From positions 1-14,137 of the forward strand of contig JALQWE010000047.1 of assembly GCA_023258825.1 (NCBI GenBank): a stretch of DNA of 14,137 bases, in the 5' to 3' direction. Source of the DNA: Planctomycetaceae bacterium (lineage in GTDB: Bacteria; Planctomycetota; Planctomycetia; Planctomycetales; Planctomycetaceae). The notes under the pieces were generated by a model. That model searched no databases. It saw nothing but the letters and a program-made list of their open reading frames with translations, and was not told the origin of the DNA. The translations under genes were made by a program, and so were the position numbers. Position 1 is the first letter of the stretch; each line of letters begins with the position of its first letter. Positions 6,671 to 14,044 of this stretch are shown piece after piece.

Positions 6671-8104
6671 TTACCCCGCAACTTCGCAGATTTTCGTACC
6701 ACAGACCTGCGTGTTTTCCGGGATCGTCGGCAATCTCATGGCAATCCACGCCCTGATCCCACCCACGAGGTCCGAAATGTCGGTCCGGCCCGCCTGACAC
6801 AACAGGCTCACAGCAATTGCCGATCGATAACCACCCTCGCAATGCACAACCACCGGACGGTCCACCGGAATCTCTGCGATTCGCTCACGCAAATGAGTCA
6901 GCGGAATGTTGTGACTGCCCTCCAGATGCACAATCGCGTACTCTTTTTCTGATCGTACGTCCAGAATCCATGGCGCCTGCTGCTGGTCCCGGGACTCCGA
7001 TAATGCCGCTGCCGTCTGACGCGATATCGTCTGCAGCAGTTCCGGATGCTGCTCAAGCGACGACATTCCTCCCTGCAGGTATCCCGCGACATTGTCAAAG
7101 CCGATCCGCCCCAGTCGCATGATCGCTTCCTCTTCATTGTCGTCGCCAATTACCACGATCGGAGCCTCGTGACTCAGCATTGAGCCCGCCCAGGTCGCGT
7201 ATTTTCCCTTCAACCCAATATTCAACGCCCCCTTCATCGACGCCCCCTCGAAGTCAATCGACTCGCGAACGTCAAGAATCTGCGCTCCGGACTGCTGCAA
7301 TTGCAGCACTTCCTCAGGACTCAGCCCCTTCAATGAGGACTTCAGTGTGCGATCCAGATCAGGACGCTCCTGCCGATTTCGTATCGCGTCGTACACAAAA
7401 TAACCTGGCGCCTCCGGCTGCTCGCTGGTGACCAGCTCCCTGAACTGCTCAAAAGACATCGGCTGCAATGCATAATTCGACTTCTTCTGTTCGCCAATCG
7501 TCGACACCGTCTCTTTACTCAGTGACTTCCCACACAATGAACCGGCACCATGAGCCGGATAAACCAGCGTAGAGTCCGGCAGCTGACGAAGCCGCCCCAC
7601 AGACTCATACAGCATCGCCGCTAACTCTTCAGCCGTCACACCAATCGAAGCCAGCAGGTCCGGTCGCCCTACGTCACCAATGAACAATGTGTCTCCGGTT
7701 AACACCGCGTGAGGCGCCGTCTCACTGCTGCTTCGGTCGAACACCAGCAGCGAAATCCCCTCAGGTGTGTGACCCGGAGTCTCCAGAGTACGGATCCGGA
7801 CGTCACCGAATTCAATCACATCCCCGTCACTCAGCGCCGTATGCTCGAATTCTGCCTGAGCCCTGCGCCCCATACAGATCTGAGCTCCCGCCTGATTGCG
7901 AAGCTCAATGTGACCCGCCAGAAAATCCGCATGGAAGTGGGTCAGAAAGACATAACGGATGTTGTATCCGCCAGCCTTCGCATCCTGCAGATACTGTTCA
8001 ATATCCCGCTGCGGATCCACCACTGCCGCGGTCTTTGTCTGCTCATCCGCAATCAGATACGACGCATGCGCCAGACAACCCAGATAATACTGTTTCAGAT
8101 ACAT
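6671..8104 (-). CDS. CstB-like persulfide dioxygenase-rhodanese fusion
   Basis: 477 residues in three domains. The N-terminal metallo-beta-lactamase domain (about 1-245) has the ETHE1-type iron ligands: THFHADF with His56 and His58, Asp60, His112 in ETPGH, Asp138 in TGDTLF and His185 in YPAHGAGSLCG. A first rhodanese-like domain (about 258-350; LDVRESIDF at 277-285) has no cysteine where the catalytic loop should be, so it is a pseudo-rhodanese. The second (about 375-470) has the active loop HCEGGYRS with Cys422. This order matches staphylococcal CstB, which oxidises persulfides to sulfite and makes thiosulfate. AAGGA lies seven bases before the ATG. It follows the YgaP-like gene by 182 bases and precedes the exporter by 87. 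Confidence 0.92.
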   Translation of the reverse strand: MYLKQYYLGCLAHASYLIADEQTKTAAVVDPQRDIEQYLQDAKAGGYNIRYVFLTHFHADFLAGHIELRNQAGAQICMGRRAQAEFEHTALSDGDVIEFGDVRIRTLETPGHTPEGISLLVFDRSSSETAPHAVLTGDTLFIGDVGRPDLLASIGVTAEELAAMLYESVGRLRQLPDSTLVYPAHGAGSLCGKSLSKETVSTIGEQKKSNYALQPMSFEQFRELVTSEQPEAPGYFVYDAIRNRQERPDLDRTLKSSLKGLSPEEVLQLQQSGAQILDVRESIDFEGASMKGALNIGLKGKYATWAGSMLSHEAPIVVIGDDNEEEAIMRLGRIGFDNVAGYLQGGMSSLEQHPELLQTISRQTAAALSESRDQQQAPWILDVRSEKEYAIVHLEGSHNIPLTHLRERIAEIPVDRPVVVHCEGGYRSAIAVSLLCQAGRTDISDLVGGIRAWIAMRLPTIPENTQVCGTKICEVAG

Positions 8105-8286
8105 GTTGAATTCCTTCCCTTCCAGACATACGAATGCATCTGCAGTGCAGGCTTGTCGCTGGATGACTATGCAGGAGCGGTATTATTCAGGCCGCAACCA
8201 TCACACCTTACGCAGTTCTCAGGACGCCGGCACAACAGAACCTATCCGGCTCGGAACTGCTCACATGAACTGACACCAAATGTCCG

Positions 8287-8844
8287 CTATGCCGGTGTTC
8301 GGCATGTCCCGGCCGACGCATCGACCTGATTCCACGGCATCCGCGCCAACACCATCGCCATGCCACAGGTATCGGTGACACCCGCAAATACCAGTCCCGC
8401 ACCAACGAAGGCCGCCAGGCCCGCACAATACGGATGCACAAACATTCCCAGCAATCCTCCCGCAAGCACCAGCAGTCCTGCAGCAATCCGCACCTGACGC
8501 TCCAGCGAAATCGTCTTCCGGCCGCGCACCACGGAAAATCCCGCCTGATCCCAGGCCAGAGTCCCTCCCTCGACATTCACCACATGAGTACAGCCAGCGG
8601 CCTGCAACTTTTCACAGGCCTGCTTTCCACGACTGCCCGATCGACAGATCACGTACAGTGGATTCGTTCCGGAATGCCCGGACAGCACCGCGCCCGCATC
8701 AAACGTCTCCAGGGGAACATTTCTGGCAATCGTGACATGCACTTCACGAAACTCTGCCGGCGTACGAACGTCAATCAAATCAATCCGCTCGCCCGCCCGC
8801 ACACGCTCATTCAGATCCCGAACAGAAATCGTCGCAACACTCAT
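8287..8844 (-). CDS. YgaP-like membrane rhodanese (rhodanese + DUF2892)
   Basis: 185 residues from the ATG at 8844, chosen over an in-frame start at 8913 because GGGAG lies eight bases upstream and the extra residues do not look like rhodanese. The rhodanese domain (about 5-115) has LIDVRTPAEF at 23-32 and the catalytic loop CRSGSR with Cys67, followed by NVEGGTLAWDQAG. The C-terminal part (about 122-175) holds two hydrophobic segments (AAGLLVLAGGLLGMFV and CAGLAAFVGAGLVFAG) ending in DTCGMAMVLARMPWN, the DUF2892 pattern. Escherichia coli YgaP has the same layout and is a membrane sulfurtransferase encoded next to the regulator YgaV. The role here is inferred to be holding or relaying sulfane sulfur at the inner membrane. 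Confidence 0.92.
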   Translation of the reverse strand: MSVATISVRDLNERVRAGERIDLIDVRTPAEFREVHVTIARNVPLETFDAGAVLSGHSGTNPLYVICRSGSRGKQACEKLQAAGCTHVVNVEGGTLAWDQAGFSVVRGRKTISLERQVRIAAGLLVLAGGLLGMFVHPYCAGLAAFVGAGLVFAGVTDTCGMAMVLARMPWNQVDASAGTCRTPA

Positions 8845-8911
8845 GATCACATCTCCCTGAAATGCAGACTTCAATCTATCGACACATCGCCACACAACGA
8901 TATTTAAGACC

Positions 8912-8938
8912 AAATAAAACGGAGACCGATCGTCTCCG
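8912..8938 (-). terminator. Terminator between the regulator and the sulfur enzymes
   Basis: On the minus strand CGGAGAC (8938-8932) pairs with GTCTCCG (8926-8920) around a five-base loop, followed by TTTTATTT (8919-8912). It begins 45 bases after the regulator stop and ends 68 bases before the YgaP-like start. A 7-base GC-rich stem with a T-run is a standard intrinsic terminator. It implies that the enzymes have their own promoter or depend on read-through. No clear sigma-70 promoter is seen in the 68 bases after it. Confidence 0.75.
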
Positions 8939-8982
8939 ATTCAACTGACAGCCTGAAAACACCAACCAGACACTCGACGCAC

Positions 8983-9303
8983 TCACATCGACACGACACT
9001 CACACCAAATCGACCTTCAATGCAGCCCAGAATGTTCTTCAGGTGCGGCTCCACAACCTGATAATAGACCGATCGACCGTCCTTTTCACTGGAGAGAAAA
9101 CCACACCGCTGCATCAGCCGCAAGTGCTCCGACGCCATCGGACTGGGAATCCCACACGCCTCAGCCAGCTCACCCACCGTATAACTGCCCTGCAGCAGCA
9201 TCTGCACCATGCGTAAACGATGAGGGTGAGCAAGAACCCGCAGACATTCGGCCGCCTGCCCCAGTGCATCCAATTCGGTCAGTTTCAACTTCGCATTCGC
9301 CAT
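8983..9303 (-). CDS. ArsR/SmtB-family winged-helix regulator of the sulfur operon
   Basis: 106 residues, the normal ArsR length. ECLRVLAHPHRLRMVQML at 19-36 is the helix 1-2 signature, YTVGELAEACGI at 41-52 begins the helix-turn-helix, SPMASEHLRLMQRCGFL at 54-70 is the recognition helix, and DGRSVYYQV at 75-83 is the wing. Aligned by eye with YgaV, BigR and SqrR, the two cysteines that make their persulfide switch are replaced by Gln34 and Gly100. The protein instead has Cys20, Cys50, Cys67 and Cys94. GGAGGT lies five bases before the ATG. Its place at the head of the rhodanese, dioxygenase and exporter genes suggests a repressor relieved by reactive sulfur. A thiol or metal sensor is the alternative. 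Confidence 0.9.
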   Translation of the reverse strand: MANAKLKLTELDALGQAAECLRVLAHPHRLRMVQMLLQGSYTVGELAEACGIPSPMASEHLRLMQRCGFLSSEKDGRSVYYQVVEPHLKNILGCIEGRFGVSVVSM

Positions 9304-9308
9304 GCCTC

Positions 9309-9314
9309 ACCTCC
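9309..9314 (-). promoter_or_regulatory. Strong Shine-Dalgarno of the ArsR-type regulator
   Basis: GGAGGT on the minus strand, five bases before the ATG at 9303. It is nearly complementary to the 16S rRNA tail and fixes the start. If transcription begins about seven bases after the -10 box, the leader is only around 12 bases and the ribosome site lies at its very 5' end. Confidence 0.8.
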
Positions 9315-9321
9315 ACTGACA

Positions 9322-9349
9322 AATATATCGGAAGCTCCCGACATGTCAA
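9322..9349 (-). promoter_or_regulatory. Sigma-70 promoter of the ArsR-type regulator
   Basis: On the minus strand a perfect -35 TTGACA (9349-9344) is followed by a 16-base spacer and a -10 TATATT (9327-9322). This is the best promoter match noticed in the window and is oriented into the regulator gene. Confidence 0.75.
9328..9341. promoter_or_regulatory. Palindromic operator in the promoter spacer
   Basis: TCGGAAGCTCCCGA is a 14-base palindrome with one mismatched pair (TCGG-N-AGCT-N-CCGA). It fills the spacer between the -35 and -10 boxes, so a dimer bound here would block RNA polymerase. Autorepression by the ArsR-type protein encoded just downstream is inferred. Confidence 0.65.
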
Positions 9350-9427
9350 TGAGTCTTTCCGGTGGATTTTTGGCGCATGATCGGACTTCTGCGGTCCGAG
9401 TCGTGGTTGCTGGCTTCGCACGATCGC

Positions 9428-9458
9428 AAAACGGGGCCCCTCAACAACAAAAGGGGCC
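9428..9458 (-). terminator. Probable terminator of the giant repeat-protein gene
   Basis: On the minus strand GGCCCCT (9458-9452) pairs with AGGGGCC (9441-9435) around a ten-base loop, with TTTT three bases further on (9431-9428). It begins 47 bases after the stop of the 1305-residue gene and before the regulator promoter. The T-run is short and offset, so termination may be partial. Confidence 0.6.
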
Positions 9459-9505
9459 ACTGTCCCGGGTTTTCACCCGCTGCCGTTGAACGAGTCGTCG
9501 GGAGT

Positions 9506-12500
9506 TTACGGCAGCAGCGGCAGCAACTCTTCAATGCTGCTGAAGACCACAAAGTCCGCGTCGCTCGGCAGAAAATCCTTCCATGCAGAGCTGTTCGTTT
9601 CTGTCGCGACCACCACGTCCGCCAGTACGGCAGATGTGTTGGAGGAAATACTCTGGACTCGATAGACCTCGCCATTGATCCAGATGGATGCTCCCGGGGT
9701 CAGCTCTGTCAGAAACGCCGTACCAACTCCCGTCAGTGTGGAACTGCCGACCTGCACCGTCACTGTGCCAGTCAACTGAGTTCCCGGGGGCGGCGATTTC
9801 GTCAGCGGGACTTCATTCAGCGCAGAAATCCCGTAAATCCCGCTCATGTCATACGTGTTCAGCTTGTTAATGCTGTCCACGACAACCATACCCGCTCCCA
9901 GAACCCGGCCAAAGACGGTGTATTTTCCGGCATCAAGGAACGTGTTGTCCTTCACATTGATAAACCACTGGCTGCTGCCACTGTTGATGTTTCCGGCGAC
10001 CATCGCCATCGCCAGAGTTCCACGGAGATTGGAATTCGCCGCCAGAAATTCATTCGCGATCGGCGGGCTGGTCTGTACTGGACTAATCCGCTCATCGCTC
10101 AGCGTGAAGCCGCCTCCCTGAATCACAAAATCTGACACACTGCGATGTACAATCAGATTTTCATAAACCGGTGATGACTGATAACTGCGAAAGTTGGCCA
10201 CGGTGACCGGTGCCTCACTATCCAGCAATTCCACGTCAAACGCTCCTGCCGTTGTCTGAAATCGCATCACAGTTCCGGTGGCATAGTGCACATTCAGAAC
10301 CGTATCAGCGACTCCTGCCGGAGTCGTTGCTCGAATGATCAGACGATGATCTCCTCGGTCCGGACCTCCAGCCGTCAGCGGAACCGTCACCGAGTAGGCA
10401 CCCGTGGAATCGGCTGCCCCGGTCGCATCGTCGAATAGCCCGTCGCCATCACTGTCCACAGCCACAATTGCCTGCGCGGCGGTCAGTCCGGATATTTGAA
10501 AATTACTGCTACGAGTAATCAGTGTCTCACTGGAAGTGACCACCAGATTGTCTGACACATCAGTGGTCAGCGCAAAACTGTCGGCATCCTGGACGACAAT
10601 CGTGGCAGTATCAGTGGTTCCGGGACTTCCCAGAGTTACCGTCACCGATCCCGTCCGCTGTCCCGACGACACGGCCCCGGCAATGACCGTCAATGACACA
10701 TCCACGGACTGCTGACCTGCGGGAACAGTCACGGTGGCCGGTCCCGTCAGCAGATCCGGTGCGGAATAACTGAAACTGACAACAACATCACTATCCGCAA
10801 CACGCCCCAGACCAAGTACCGCTGGCAACTGACCAATCGACTCACTGACTGTCAAACTGGATGGGTCAATTGACAGTGTCAGCAAGTCATTGTCTGTCAG
10901 ATTCACGGTCGCACCCGCACCGGAAAATCCGGCGGCGGAAACCTGGAATGTCACGGAACCCAGCAAGCCCGCAACCGCGTCATCGACCGCAGTCACCGAG
11001 AAATCAACCTGCGACTGTCCCGCCGGAATTGTTACCGTTGATGGGACGTTGATCCGCGCTGAAGTCGTGGCCACGGAAACGACCAGCGACGCGGAAACGT
11101 CGGCCGTATTGCGGGAAACCGTAAACACCGCCGTACCGCCCGCCCCTTCGATCAGTGATCGAGTTGCCGGCGAAAGCTGCAGCGCCGGAGACTCGTCTTC
11201 CACGACCGTCATCAACAGCGTACCACTCGCATACCCCGAGGCTGCCGCCGAAATCGTGACTCCCCTGTTACCGGAGACAACCGTGTCATTCAGGGGAGTC
11301 ACCGTGAAGGTTGCCGAGTTCTCGCCGGCAGGAATAGTGACCGTTGCCGGAACAGTCAGTGCGCCGGAATCTGCATTCAGAACGACCGTTAGTGCCTGAG
11401 ACAGACTGGATTCGTTTCGTGTGACCGTAATCACTGACCCAGCAGCAGAATTCTCACTCACCGACGTCCCCACACTTCCCAGACTCAGCACTCCCGTCTC
11501 ATTGTCTGTTACCGTTAGAGATGCCAGGCCGGCCGTAAATCCTGCAGCAGAGGCCGTCACCTGGGCCGTCACAGGACCGTCCAGAGCCAGATTATCAACT
11601 GGTGAAATCGTCAATTCGACACTGCCCTGCCCCGCCGGGATCACGATCGAAGAAGGCACTGTCACGCGTGCTGTATTGCTGACCAGCAGTACGGTCAGTG
11701 GCTGAGACCTGTCAGCCGTATTTCTTGAAACCGTGGCTGTGATTCCAGCAGCCGCGTTTTCTGAGACTGTCGACGATGCGGGTACCAGCGTCAGTGCCGG
11801 GGCTGTCGTGTCCGTCATTGTCAATTCGAGGGTGTCAGAGACCAGACCGGTCGCTGTTGCCGTGATCACAATCGGTTTGGCAGCGTTCACCAGCGGATCG
11901 CTGACCGGCGTGGCAGCAAACGTCACTGAAGCTGCACCCGCTGGAATTGAAACGGAAGCTGGTACGCTGAGCCGACTATCGGAACTTGACAGGGCAACTG
12001 TCAGAGCCTGAGTCAGGTCGACCGTATTTCTGGACACGGTGACCTGCTGGCCCGCCGCTGCATTTTCATCAACCGAGGCCGACGTACTGGTCAGATTCAG
12101 TCCCGCTACCTCATTGTCCGTGATGGAAAATGTATCATTGCCGGACAAATAACCGACAGCCGTTGCATTGATCTGCACCTGGCCTGCGCCGTCAGCAACG
12201 TCGTTATCCAGCAATTGCAGAACGCCGCTGACTGTTGAACTGCCCGCAGGAATCACGATCTGTGCCGGCACGGTCACACGACCAGCCAAGCTGCCCGTCA
12301 GCTGCACTGTCGCAGCCTGCACAGTAGATCCACTGCGCGAAACAGTAAATGGCGAGGTCGTTGAATTCTCTGCAGCCTCTGAGGGTGTGATGTCAACGGT
12401 CAATCGCGGCGCGGCAGCATTCACCAGTGACGTGGCACGAGCCAACGCGCCCTCTGGAGTCCCCTCGATTCGCTCCTTCTGCGTCGCCTCGATCGTCGAC

Positions 12501-13423
12501 CCTGGTTTCCCATACCTTCGAACCGATCCGACATTAGCAGTGGCCGCGATTTCCAGTTGATCAGCGCCCAGCAACGCCCCCACGACCAGCGTTCGGGACA
12601 GCACAGTATTTCCCTGAATCCGGACACTGTCATCCCCCTGCCTCATCCAGAGCGATGTCCGTCCATCGACAGCTGTTCCATCAAGCCAGGCCACATCCCG
12701 CCCTGCGCCAGCGTCGACGTAAAGCGAACTGCGCAGCGTGCTGCTCTTCAGGAGAACATTGTCGTCGCCACGCCCGGTCCGCAGCGAAACGCCCCCGGTC
12801 ACGATCGTCGTGTTCAGCACAATGGTGTCGGCAGCCGCGCCACCCGATACAGCCAATGACTGACGCAGAGAACTATCCGAAATCGCTATCAGGAGGGAAT
12901 CCGAGGAGCTCACGGTCACATCCTCATCCGCAACCAACCGATTCAGACTGACGGAATCCGCCCCTGCTCCGGTATCCACACGCAGACGCTCGGTCAGATT
13001 GGCACCGGTCAGATTGAACTGATCATCCCCTGCCCCCAGAGACACGGAAACTGGTCCGCGTATCGTCACATCTGCACCCACGCTGAAAACATCGCTGCCT
13101 CCGAGCAGCCTGACGACCAGGTCTCGATCCAGCGTCGTGGAGCTGGCGCTGACCACAAACGGTGCATCTGACCCGTTAATCGTCGTCCCGAGACGCCCCT
13201 TCAGCGAGAGTGCCCCCGGGGAAGCCACCAGCTCCAGGTCATTGGATTGATCGTCCCCCGTGATCTCCAGGCGGGATTCAGTGAGTGACACCAGCACGTT
13301 GCCAGCCAGCAACAGCCGAGACTCAAGTCGTTCAAACGCTGTCGCTCGCGAGTTATAACGTCGTCCGAGGCTGAAGGGTCGGGAAACAGAACAGCAAAAA
13401 TTCCATGCGTCGCGAATCCACAT
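9506..13423 (-). CDS. Giant surface/secreted protein: solenoid, six Calx-beta-like repeats, Ig-like and cyclophilin domains
   Basis: 1305 residues. ERLESRLLLAG at 31-41 is the N-terminal motif common in exported planctomycete proteins. Residues about 100-300 form Gly/Asp-rich repeats of about 22 residues (GAGDDQF, TGAGADSV, GRGDDNV, GAGRDVA), resembling a calcium-binding beta-roll or solenoid. Six repeats of about 100 residues follow (about 340-946), each with VP..V.IPAG and ending near a TDNE-like sequence, as in Calx-beta domains. About 950-1047 is Ig-like with DSDGDGLFDD at 990-999. A cyclophilin domain lies at about 1052-1190: HRSVSDFVIQGGGF contains Arg1094, Phe1099 and Gln1102, equivalent to human cyclophilin A Arg55, Phe60 and Gln63, and SQWF supplies Phe1154. 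Trp121 is replaced by Phe1162. A small beta domain (1215-1270) closes the protein. Adhesion or matrix function is inferred. Only a weak GGA precedes the ATG. Confidence 0.88.
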   Translation of the reverse strand: MWIRDAWNFCCSVSRPFSLGRRYNSRATAFERLESRLLLAGNVLVSLTESRLEITGDDQSNDLELVASPGALSLKGRLGTTINGSDAPFVVSASSTTLDRDLVVRLLGGSDVFSVGADVTIRGPVSVSLGAGDDQFNLTGANLTERLRVDTGAGADSVSLNRLVADEDVTVSSSDSLLIAISDSSLRQSLAVSGGAAADTIVLNTTIVTGGVSLRTGRGDDNVLLKSSTLRSSLYVDAGAGRDVAWLDGTAVDGRTSLWMRQGDDSVRIQGNTVLSRTLVVGALLGADQLEIAATANVGSVRRYGKPGSTIEATQKERIEGTPEGALARATSLVNAAAPRLTVDITPSEAAENSTTSPFTVSRSGSTVQAATVQLTGSLAGRVTVPAQIVIPAGSSTVSGVLQLLDNDVADGAGQVQINATAVGYLSGNDTFSITDNEVAGLNLTSTSASVDENAAAGQQVTVSRNTVDLTQALTVALSSSDSRLSVPASVSIPAGAASVTFAATPVSDPLVNAAKPIVITATATGLVSDTLELTMTDTTAPALTLVPASSTVSENAAAGITATVSRNTADRSQPLTVLLVSNTARVTVPSSIVIPAGQGSVELTISPVDNLALDGPVTAQVTASAAGFTAGLASLTVTDNETGVLSLGSVGTSVSENSAAGSVITVTRNESSLSQALTVVLNADSGALTVPATVTIPAGENSATFTVTPLNDTVVSGNRGVTISAAASGYASGTLLMTVVEDESPALQLSPATRSLIEGAGGTAVFTVSRNTADVSASLVVSVATTSARINVPSTVTIPAGQSQVDFSVTAVDDAVAGLLGSVTFQVSAAGFSGAGATVNLTDNDLLTLSIDPSSLTVSESIGQLPAVLGLGRVADSDVVVSFSYSAPDLLTGPATVTVPAGQQSVDVSLTVIAGAVSSGQRTGSVTVTLGSPGTTDTATIVVQDADSFALTTDVSDNLVVTSSETLITRSSNFQISGLTAAQAIVAVDSDGDGLFDDATGAADSTGAYSVTVPLTAGGPDRGDHRLIIRATTPAGVADTVLNVHYATGTVMRFQTTAGAFDVELLDSEAPVTVANFRSYQSSPVYENLIVHRSVSDFVIQGGGFTLSDERISPVQTSPPIANEFLAANSNLRGTLAMAMVAGNINSGSSQWFINVKDNTFLDAGKYTVFGRVLGAGMVVVDSINKLNTYDMSGIYGISALNEVPLTKSPPPGTQLTGTVTVQVGSSTLTGVGTAFLTELTPGASIWINGEVYRVQSISSNTSAVLADVVVATETNSSAWKDFLPSDADFVVFSSIEELLPLLP

Positions 13424-13905
13424 GATTTCCGAGTCCCTGATACTGTTGACAATTCAATACGTCTGAAAGCAAAACGTCTGGTCGGCGGTTTGGCAATCCG
13501 CGAACCATTCAGCGGTGGCGGACACTGGCGGAAATGCGTCAAAGCTCAGTCATCCCGCCGCCCTCAGTCTGCCTGTATAGCACACACCGAACTGAAAGAG
13601 ACGTCCGATCAGGGATTTTCTCACCCGCCCCCGGCTTTCCCCGCCGCCTGACTCGCACGGCTCGGATTTGAGGATTCCCACGGCTGGCGACAGATGAGGC
13701 AAAAAATCACCACTCCTGGAGAAGCACCTCCTCCATTCCGGACGGAAATCCTCACCGGACACCGCCCACATCCCTGTTCCGTAAAGCCCCTGCAGCTCAA
13801 GAGACCGCCTGCAGCCCCCAGCGCCCCGGTGCAGAGCCCCCCCGCCGTACTGCCTGCCGTTTTTTCGCGGCAATGCTGTGTCCCGGACAGTGGATTGTCG
13901 ACGCC

Positions 13906-14044
13906 GGGGACACACCACAACCCGGTCTTTCCGGGTGCTTTCTGCGGGCGTGCTTTCCATGGCTTTCCAGGTGCCACCCATCCATTTTTAGCCCCAGTTG
14001 CAAGCCCGACGGTGTGTCCCCAGAGACTCGGATGGTGTGTCCCC
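13906..14044. repeat. GGTGTGTCCCC motif, three copies in both orientations
   Basis: GGTGTGTCCCC occurs at 14011-14021 and 14034-14044 (23 bases apart) on the + strand. Its reverse complement GGGGACACACC is at 13906-13916. A partly related GTGTCCCGGACA lies at 13878-13889. Inverted and direct copies so close together resemble dispersed intergenic palindromic repeats. The family is not identified. Confidence 0.55.

Noticed and set aside
8105..8286. Possible promoter or small gene between the YgaP-like and CstB-like genes
   Set aside because: No open frame with a ribosome site and no -35/-10 pair at acceptable spacing was found.
7709..8329. 206-residue + strand frame opposite the dioxygenase gene
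   Set aside because: It is antisense to a clear CstB-like coding sequence and has no protein family features.
9381..9399. Hairpin TCGGAC...GTCCGA between the giant gene and the regulator
   Set aside because: A 6-base stem with a 7-base loop but no T-run on either strand. The hairpin at 9435-9458 is a better terminator candidate.
10890..12560. Series of + strand frames at about 300-base spacing opposite the giant gene
   Set aside because: They mirror the Calx-beta repeats on the other strand. Their recurring PAGI..AGT text is the reverse reading of the VP/IPAG repeat codons.
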